From NCBI GenBank assembly GCA_021825465.1, contig JAKAGX010000008.1, positions 1-25,271 of the forward strand: a stretch of DNA of 25,271 nucleotides, read 5' to 3'. Positions 20,821-25,271 of this stretch are shown one piece after another (the first letter of the stretch is position 1; each line of letters opens with the position of its first letter). The notes beneath the pieces were generated by a model. That model had not been told where the DNA came from, did not search any database, and saw only the letters and a list, made by a program, of their open reading frames with translations. A program made the translations under genes and the position numbers. Origin of the DNA: a bacterium (GTDB lineage: Bacteria; Patescibacteriota; Minisyncoccia; UBA6257; GWB1-50-10).

Positions 20821-21099
20821 ATGTCAGGTCATGAAGATGATTTTCCGACCGAAGAAGATCTCAAATACGAAGAGATCAAAAGGGCAATGAAGGAAGAAGA
20901 GCGCCTTCAGGGGGAAATCGATAAGATTTTCGCTGCCATCTCCGACCGCACCGAAGCCGAAAAGATCGTCCTTCGGGATTGGGCGCCTCAACTCGACGCC
21001 GCTCAATACAAAACCGGTCAGCTCCTGAGAGAATGGTTCTCTATTATGGAGCGTGAACATGAGCGCGAAGAGCAGGAACTCACGGGAGGGGAAGCATGA
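20821..21099 (+). CDS. small acidic helical protein, unknown function
   Basis: The 92-residue product is rich in Glu and Lys. The long segment 'YEEIKRAMKEEERLQGEIDK' and the tail 'EWFSIMEREHEREEQEL' look like coiled-coil helices. There is no membrane segment. The start at 20821 is set by GGAGG seven bases upstream; an upstream ATT-type start at 20752 would lie in the leader. It overlaps the membrane-protein gene by ATGA, so the two are coupled and may act together. I do not recognise the family. Confidence 0.85.
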   Translation: MSGHEDDFPTEEDLKYEEIKRAMKEEERLQGEIDKIFAAISDRTEAEKIVLRDWAPQLDAAQYKTGQLLREWFSIMEREHEREEQELTGGEA

Positions 21100-21689
21100 A
21101 CTCATTTACACTCGCCGGAAGCATCATCGGCGGAACGGTTTACTTCGTGTTGTGGGTTCAAATTTTGCGAGGTTTGAAACAGAACTTCGCGACATGGATC
21201 TTGTGGTCTCTGATCGACGTGGTCGCTACGCTGTCGACGCTCATTGAAAAGGGGAATTTTTTGCTCCCCGTGACATATGCAGCCGGCAGCCTGCTCATTG
21301 CGATGACCGTTTTCTTCCGGTTTGGTATGAAACGGATATCTTGGGGACCGAACGAGACGATGACCGCCGTTCTGGTGGTTATCTGCCTTGTAGCGTACGA
21401 GATATTCGGCGGCATCGCCGGTATCGTCGTGAGCACGATATCGGTCGGCATTGCGGGTATCCCTCAACTGTACGACTTTTGGGTGGATCCATGGCACGCC
21501 CCGTTCCTCGCGTATTTCGGATTTTTTGCTGCCAATATCCTCTCGACGATCGGAGGAACAAACTGGTCGCTTGAAGAGCGATATTACCCGTTCTTCTGTT
21601 CAGTGACCTGCTTTGTTGTCGTTCTGGTCATTGCGAGAAGGTGGTGGCTGAAGGATCCTCGAACACAAAGAGCCCTTGACGAAAGTTGA
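21096..21689 (+). CDS. multi-span membrane protein, paralogue of the 2121 gene
   Basis: The 197-residue product has about seven hydrophobic segments: GTVYFVLWVQIL, ATWILWSLIDVVATL, PVTYAAGSLLIAMTVFF, MTAVLVVICLVAYEIF, the 'AGIPQLYDFWVDPW' segment, FLAYFGFFAANIL and FFCSVTCFVVVLVIA. The PQ dipeptide in 'GIPQLYDFW' (residues 121-129) and the seven-span design recall PQ-loop/SWEET-type small transporters. That is only a resemblance. It shares landmarks with the 201-residue protein at 2121. Translation is coupled to the acidic small protein by ATGA, and a GGAGGGG site precedes the ATG. Confidence 0.87.
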   Translation: MNSFTLAGSIIGGTVYFVLWVQILRGLKQNFATWILWSLIDVVATLSTLIEKGNFLLPVTYAAGSLLIAMTVFFRFGMKRISWGPNETMTAVLVVICLVAYEIFGGIAGIVVSTISVGIAGIPQLYDFWVDPWHAPFLAYFGFFAANILSTIGGTNWSLEERYYPFFCSVTCFVVVLVIARRWWLKDPRTQRALDES

Positions 21690-21705
21690 GGGCTCCATTC
21701 TTTTC
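21670..21705 (+). terminator. intrinsic terminator overlapping the stop codon of the membrane-protein gene
   Basis: An 11-bp stem with two G-U pairs (21670-21680 with 21685-21695) is capped by GAAA and followed by CATTCTTTTC. The TGA stop (21687-21689) is inside the right arm. Confidence 0.75.
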
Positions 21706-21734
21706 GTGACAAAAACCCCTTTTCGGGGTATAGT
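21706..21734 (+). promoter_or_regulatory. promoter of gltX (leaderless)
   Basis: GTGACA (21706-21711), a 17-base spacer and TATAGT (21729-21734) lie six bases before the ATG, so transcription should start at the initiation codon. The spacer contains the inverted pair CCCC-TTTTC-GGGG (21715-21728). The promoter begins immediately after the preceding terminator. Confidence 0.7.
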
Positions 21735-21740
21735 TTTTTT

Positions 21741-23159
21741 ATGACGCCGAGAGTCAGATTTGCGCCGTCTCCGACGGGTTTTATAAGCCTCGGGAATGTC
21801 CGAACGGCTCTTTTTAACTGGATCTTCGCTCGGCACGAGGGGGGAAAGTTCCTTCTCCGCATCGAAGATACGGACAAGGAGCGATCGAAAAAGGAATATG
21901 AAAAGAGCATCCTCGAAGGTCTCGCGTGGCTTGGTTTGCAGTGGGATGAAGAGATCGTGCGGCAGAGCGAACGCACCGATATTTACGAGAAATACTTGCG
22001 TCGGTTGATCGATGAAAACAAGGCGTACTTTTGTTTTTGCTCCGCCGAAGAACTCGAGGCGGAACGGCAAGCGCAGTTGAGCCAAGGATTGCAGCCGAAG
22101 TACGGCGGCCGATGCCGTTCGATCCCGAAGGAAGAAGCCGCGAAGCGTGCGGAACATGAGGGCCACGTCATCCGGTTCAAGATGCCGTCGCACGAAGTGG
22201 CGTTCACGGATCTCGTTCGGGGCAAGGTGGTGTTCGATCTCGATTTGATCGGCGACATCATCATCGCGAAAGGGCTTCGGGAACCGCTCTACAATTTTGC
22301 GGTCGTCGTGGACGATGAGGAAATGCAGATCACGCATGTCATCCGCGGCGAAGACCACATTTCGAACACGCCGAAGCAAATCGCGATCCAGGAAGTTTTG
22401 GGATTCAAGATGCCGATCTACGCCCATTTGCCGCTCATCTTGGGGCCCGATAAGAAAAAACTTTCCAAACGGTATCTTGACGCATCATTGAAGGATTTCA
22501 AAGAGCGCGGATATTTGCCCGAGGCGATGCTGAATTTTTTGGTTCTCCTCGGGTGGCACCCGACGGTGGACAAGGAGATCGTTTCGATGGAAGAAACGGT
22601 GAAGGATTTCACTTTCAAGAAAGTTCAGAAAAGCGGCGCTGTTTTCAATCAGGAAAAATTGGAATGGTTGAACGCATACTATTTGAAAAACTTGTCTGCC
22701 GAAACGCTTGCGGAACGTGTCCGTCCGTTCGTTCCCGAGGAATGGACAAAGGATGCAAAAAAATTCCGGGAAGTAGTTGATTTGGAAAAAGAGCGGCTGA
22801 GGCATTTGCCCGACCTGAAAGAGCTCGCAGGCTTCTTTTTCGAACTTCCGGATTATCAGCCGTCGCTTTTGATCTGGAAAAATTCGCCGAAGCCGGTCAT
22901 CGTGGACAACTTGAGCTTCGTTGCAAACGTCATCCGCGGTATTCCAAACCACGAATTGTGGTCGAAAGACATCGTTGAGCGCTATATCATGTCCGTTGCT
23001 TCGGAAAAGGGGAGAGGCGAAGTTTTATGGCCGCTCCGAGTGGCACTTTCAGGGAAGGATGCTTCACCGGGGCCGGTCGAGATCCTTTATGTCCTCGGCA
23101 AGGAAGAGTCGCTGAAGAGGATAGGAAAGGCCCTGGAAAAGCTCGATACCTTGCAGTAA
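21741..23159 (+). CDS. gltX: glutamyl-tRNA synthetase with a variant HIGH motif
   Basis: The 472-residue class I synthetase charges tRNA-Glu (and possibly tRNA-Gln). It has 'RFAPSPTGFISLGNVRTALFNW', 'RIEDTD' (40-45), the zinc-type insertion C-F-C...Y-G-G-R-C, 'YNFAVVVDDEEMQITHVIRGEDH', and the second ATP motif K240-L-S-K-R244. In the first ATP motif the expected His (P-T-G-x-L-H-I-G) is Ser16, encoded by AGC. The remainder of the active site looks intact and the gene is full-length, so it is likely functional. It is leaderless by promoter position. No amidotransferase genes are in view. Confidence 0.95.
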   Translation: MTPRVRFAPSPTGFISLGNVRTALFNWIFARHEGGKFLLRIEDTDKERSKKEYEKSILEGLAWLGLQWDEEIVRQSERTDIYEKYLRRLIDENKAYFCFCSAEELEAERQAQLSQGLQPKYGGRCRSIPKEEAAKRAEHEGHVIRFKMPSHEVAFTDLVRGKVVFDLDLIGDIIIAKGLREPLYNFAVVVDDEEMQITHVIRGEDHISNTPKQIAIQEVLGFKMPIYAHLPLILGPDKKKLSKRYLDASLKDFKERGYLPEAMLNFLVLLGWHPTVDKEIVSMEETVKDFTFKKVQKSGAVFNQEKLEWLNAYYLKNLSAETLAERVRPFVPEEWTKDAKKFREVVDLEKERLRHLPDLKELAGFFFELPDYQPSLLIWKNSPKPVIVDNLSFVANVIRGIPNHELWSKDIVERYIMSVASEKGRGEVLWPLRVALSGKDASPGPVEILYVLGKEESLKRIGKALEKLDTLQ

Positions 23160-23174
23160 ACGAACCATCGCCGG

Positions 23175-23183
23175 TGTTATAAT
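23175..23183 (+). promoter_or_regulatory. extended -10 of the small secreted protein gene
   Basis: TGT-TATAAT ends nine bases before ATG 23193. No -35 is needed for an extended -10 and none is clear. Confidence 0.65.
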
Positions 23184-23192
23184 GAATACAAT

Positions 23193-23561
23193 ATGAAAAA
23201 GGGGCTTCTGACAATTCTCATTATTGCTTTTCTCGTGCCGTTCGCCGCAGGTGCGCAAACGTCTCAAAATTTTCAAGAGAATCTGCCGGGTCCCGTGAAT
23301 GATCTTTTGAATCTCGTGAAGGGGGTCAAGGTCAGTTCGCCGAACCTCGATGTAAGCCAGCAAAGCGTCGATCAGACGGTGCAGCAGATCGCAAGCGGCA
23401 ACACCGGCGATCTATCGAGTTGGTGGCAAAGTATCAACGGATGGTTCAGCACGAACATCGGCGTGAGCCTTGCCGACATCATCAAAGCGGTGGTGAACCT
23501 CGTGATTTGGGTTTGGGAACTCGTCATCAAGCTCTTGCAAAGCGCCGTTCAGAATTTGTAA
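23193..23561 (+). CDS. small secreted or membrane-associated protein, unknown function
   Basis: The 122-residue product has a clear signal peptide (KKGLLTILIIAFLVPFAAGA, likely cleaved after Ala-Gly-Ala21) and a polar, Ser/Gln/Asn-rich middle. The C-terminal helix, 'DIIKAVVNLVIWVWELVIKL', is hydrophobic or amphipathic. I do not know a named family, although similar exported proteins are frequent in this bacterial group in my recollection. It may sit at the outer face of the membrane. The start is supported by the extended -10 nine bases upstream. No terminator follows before the endonuclease promoter. Confidence 0.85.
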   Translation: MKKGLLTILIIAFLVPFAAGAQTSQNFQENLPGPVNDLLNLVKGVKVSSPNLDVSQQSVDQTVQQIASGNTGDLSSWWQSINGWFSTNIGVSLADIIKAVVNLVIWVWELVIKLLQSAVQNL

Positions 23562-23668
23562 TTCAGTATCGGAAGTATTTGTAACCGAGGAGATTTTTCT
23601 GATCGTTTTCGGAGAAATCGCGAAGACGGAGTTTTACTCCGGTGTCGGTCGAGCTTATTGTGCGACTG

Positions 23669-23677
23669 TGGTATAAT
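23669..23677 (+). promoter_or_regulatory. extended -10 of the LAGLIDADG endonuclease gene
   Basis: TGG-TATAAT ends seven bases before ATG 23685. The ORF could extend upstream to 23658, but that start would precede the promoter. Confidence 0.6.
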
Positions 23678-23684
23678 AAAAGCA

Positions 23685-24197
23685 ATGAGCGAGGGGGAAA
23701 TTTTGCCAGGCGATTACATTGCTGGATTTGTGGATGGTGAAGGATGTTTTGCTTTGAAATTCAGACGCGATGTACGCCGCGATCGTCCTGGTAGTCCGGA
23801 GTATTACTATTGGGGTATTGAATTTGCGATCGAGCTTCGTAAGGACGACGTAGTTATATTGGAGCTTATCAAGGAAACATTGGGTTGTGGCAAGATTAGT
23901 GTTTCTAAAACGGGCTTTGCCCGGTATTCGGTGAACATTCTTGATGATCTTTTGAATAAAATAGTTCCGTTTTTTGAGAGGTACGCTTTGCGAGCAAAGA
24001 AACGTTGTGATTTTAATTTATGGAAAGAGGCACTTGCGATTTTTGGTAGGAATCAGCAAAAAATGATAGTGAGGACATCGCAAGGTTTTCCCAAAATCAA
24101 TTGGAGTGAACGAGATGAGCAACGTCTAAGACAAATCTATCTTGAGATGAAGAATTATAAGAGCAGGAAAAAACCCTGGAAATGGTTGAAAGTTTAA
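23685..24197 (+). CDS. free-standing LAGLIDADG homing endonuclease
   Basis: The 170-residue product has one LAGLIDADG motif, 'YIAGFVDGEG' at 11-20, with Glu19 at the metal-binding acidic position. It is followed by the usual alternating strands (YYWGIEFAIELRKDD) and 'IKETLGCGKISVSKTGFARYSV'. A single motif implies a homodimer. It is not embedded in an obvious intron or intein: neither neighbour is interrupted. The base composition differs from its surroundings: 24001-24060 has 21 G+C of 60, against 29 of 60 at 22921-22980 in gltX. This suggests recent arrival. Starting at 23685 fits the -10 box seven bases upstream. Confidence 0.9.
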   Translation: MSEGEILPGDYIAGFVDGEGCFALKFRRDVRRDRPGSPEYYYWGIEFAIELRKDDVVILELIKETLGCGKISVSKTGFARYSVNILDDLLNKIVPFFERYALRAKKRCDFNLWKEALAIFGRNQQKMIVRTSQGFPKINWSERDEQRLRQIYLEMKNYKSRKKPWKWLKV

Positions 24198-24230
24198 GCT
24201 TTATTTTTGCACTCGATGTGCACAACAGCG

Positions 24231-24264
24231 TATCTGTCGGGAAACATATATTGTGCGACAGATA
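24231..24264. other. hairpin downstream of the endonuclease gene
   Basis: TATCTGTCG (24231-24239) pairs perfectly with CGACAGATA (24256-24264) around a 16-base loop. There is no T run. The right arm contains part of the 11-bp direct repeat. Confidence 0.5.
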
Positions 24265-24279
24265 ATAAGCAAACAATAT

Positions 24280-24311
24280 GGGGGCCGCAGCGTTGTTTTG
24301 CTACTGCCCCC
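24280..24311. terminator. GC-rich stem-loop between converging genes
   Basis: GGGGGC (24280-24285) pairs with GCCCCC (24306-24311), and inside it AGC pairs with GCT after a small internal loop. It lies between the ends of the endonuclease gene and the minus-strand gene and could serve both as a terminator. The T content after it is low on both strands. Confidence 0.4.
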
Positions 24312-24327
24312 TCTCGGACTCTGTCGA

Positions 24328-24615
24328 TCAGCCGGAACGTATGACGTTCAAGTCGTAAATATATTTTGCCACGTCCGGTAAGTCATCGTAGAAACTGATA
24401 GAGATCCCGTTTTTCTTTCGGGTTATCTCTTCGGCATACAGAACGTAGTGCCCGAAGCCATTCGCTTTCCCCATCGCTCTCAGTCCCCTTGCGTAGGCTT
24501 TTATGTCCTCCGCCTTTTCCACGATGAGCTTCTCTTCGGTGACGATGTAAGAGTAACCACTTTGTTGTCCCTGGTCCGATACAAGCTCTGCAACGGTTAT
24601 CTTGAACATCGGCAT
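24328..24615 (-). CDS. small soluble protein, unknown function
   Basis: The 95-residue product has no signal peptide or membrane helix and alternates strands and helices ('FKITVAELV', 'YSYIVTEEKLIVEKAEDIKAY', 'HYVLYAEEI', 'GISISFYDDLPDVAKYIYDL'). I recognise no family. ATG 24615 is chosen because GGAGG lies five bases upstream; 24609 is too far. A well-spaced promoter stands upstream on the minus strand. It diverges from murC, with about 100 bases between the two starts. Confidence 0.8.
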   Translation of the reverse strand: MPMFKITVAELVSDQGQQSGYSYIVTEEKLIVEKAEDIKAYARGLRAMGKANGFGHYVLYAEEITRKKNGISISFYDDLPDVAKYIYDLNVIRSG

Positions 24616-24646
24616 AGATGCCTCCGTGATTTTGTGTTCTGTAAAA

Positions 24647-24675
24647 ATCATAAAATGAATATGGGGTCGTGGCAA
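24647..24675 (-). promoter_or_regulatory. promoter of the minus-strand small protein gene
   Basis: On the minus strand, TTGCCA (24675-24670), a 17-base spacer and TATGAT (24652-24647) are followed by a leader of about 25 bases with GGAGG. Confidence 0.65.
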
Positions 24676-24719
24676 CCTCTGGAATTCGAGTCTCCGGAGG
24701 AGTATTCTATACCCTAAGC

Positions 24720-25271
24720 ATGTTCGATCATATCAACGAAAAAAGCGTCTATTTCATAGGTATCGGGGGTATCGGCATGAGTTCCTTGGCACGCTGGTTT
24801 AAGGCCCAAAATTGGGCTGTTTCCGGCTCTGATATGGTGGAGAGTAAAATTACCCAAGATTTGAGAAAAGACGGCGTAAAAGTCAAAATAGGCCATAAAA
24901 AGGCCAATTTAGAGTCCCAGATAGGCTTGGTTGTCTATAATAATGCCATTCCGGTCGGGAATCCCGAGCTTTTGGAGGCCAGGAAACGGGGCCTCCCCGT
25001 TTACTCATATCCGGAGGCCGTCGGAGAACTCACGAAGGGATACGAAACCTTCGCCGTTGCCGGCGCTCACGGGAAGAGCACGACCACCTCTCTTTTGTCC
25101 CTTGTCCTTCTGAAAGGAGGATTCGATCCGACGGTCATCGTCGGCACGAGGCTCAAAGAGTTCAATGATACAAATTTTCGTCTCGGCAGTAAGGATTACT
25201 TGGTCCTCGAGGCCGATGAATGGAAGGCGGCGTTCTTGAACTACTCCCCCACCTTCATCATTTTAGATCGG
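24720..25271 (+). CDS. murC: UDP-N-acetylmuramate-L-alanine ligase, N-terminal part
   Basis: The first 184 codons are present; the gene runs off the window. The product adds L-Ala to UDP-MurNAc in the cytoplasm. The N-terminal Rossmann motif 'FIGIGGIGMSSLA' (12-24), 'SGSD', 'NNAIP' and the ATP-binding 'AGAHGKSTTT' (114-123) are all visible, followed by 'LEADEWKAAFLNYSPTFIIL', which is the MurC version of the Mur ligase E-A-D-E block. MurC usually reads G-T-H-G-K-T/S; the Ala here is a mild variation. A TATTCT or TATACC box 5-11 bases upstream suggests another short leader. It continues the wall pathway of mraY and murG, separated by accessory genes. Confidence 0.95.
   Translation, partial: MFDHINEKSVYFIGIGGIGMSSLARWFKAQNWAVSGSDMVESKITQDLRKDGVKVKIGHKKANLESQIGLVVYNNAIPVGNPELLEARKRGLPVYSYPEAVGELTKGYETFAVAGAHGKSTTTSLLSLVLLKGGFDPTVIVGTRLKEFNDTNFRLGSKDYLVLEADEWKAAFLNYSPTFIILDR

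Larger units (their letters stand above)
23656..24259. repeat. 11-bp direct repeats flanking the endonuclease gene
   Basis: TATTGTGCGAC occurs at 23656-23666, just upstream of the endonuclease promoter, and again at 24249-24259, downstream of its stop. The repeats bracket the atypical gene. They could be a target duplication or recombination scar. The right copy also lies in a hairpin, so selection on that structure is an alternative. Confidence 0.4.

Noticed and set aside
23562..23684. Intron or intein boundary around the LAGLIDADG gene
   Set aside because: Neither flank belongs to an interrupted gene. The neighbouring small secreted protein is complete, and no intein splice residues border the endonuclease.
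1..25271. tRNA, rRNA or CRISPR sequences
   Set aside because: I looked for GGTTCGA-type T-loops, CCA ends and regularly spaced direct repeats. Isolated GGTTCGA words occur within coding regions without cloverleaf partners, and no repeat-spacer array is present.

Overview
The window reads as a chromosomal segment of a Patescibacteria (CPR) bacterium, most likely a Parcubacteria-type lineage. This is inferred from gene content and was not searched. The signs are compact, short versions of core genes, a very large secreted repeat protein ending in a peptidoglycan-binding domain after a 'VLGA' linker, scpA-scpB next to a D,D-carboxypeptidase, and a cell-wall cluster (mraY, an aminoacylase-like gene, ftsW, murG, and murC further on) interleaved with many small lineage-specific membrane proteins. 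I see no tRNA, rRNA or CRISPR array.

Layout. 1-1412: PEBP-family protein, an uncharacterised small protein, and an alkyladenine DNA glycosylase. 1392-2726: accessory membrane proteins. A minus-strand pair and a plus-strand gene diverge from a shared promoter region whose -35 boxes overlap. 2819-3118: ArsR-type regulator, then a strong hairpin. 3205-7578: a well-formed promoter with two perfect palindromes drives a 1397-residue surface protein (alpha/alpha-toroid-like repeats, two beta-helix blocks, peptidoglycan-binding domain). 7656-9080: membrane-anchored CAP-domain protein and a phosphoribosyltransferase. 9166-12154: small protein, S51 peptidase, a 323-residue protein with possible distant resemblance to isonitrile synthases, and the YchF ATPase. 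12313-13519: LCM-like methyltransferase overlapping tail-to-tail with a DoxX-like protein. 13544-15930: scpA, a repeat-containing small ORF, scpB, and a D,D-carboxypeptidase. 15960-20703: mraY, aminoacylase-like gene, ftsW, murG. 20821-23561: small acidic protein with a membrane partner, gltX, and a small secreted protein. 23685-24197: free-standing LAGLIDADG endonuclease. 24328-24615: minus-strand small protein. 24720-end: murC, truncated by the window.

Two themes stand out. First, gene starts appear to fall into two classes. Many conserved first-in-unit genes have a TATAAT-like -10 box 6-13 bases before the ATG and no Shine-Dalgarno sequence, so their mRNAs should be leaderless or nearly so. 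The small accessory genes instead have 40-90 base leaders and strong AGGAGG-type sites. Second, the cell-envelope genes carry oddities: an aminoacylase-like protein without its HxH metal motif lies inside the mraY-ftsW operon, and the surface protein looks mosaic in base composition. GltX also carries Ser where the first His of the HIGH motif is expected. No stretch over 300 bases lacks a gene; the longest gap (3119-3384) is filled with regulatory structure.
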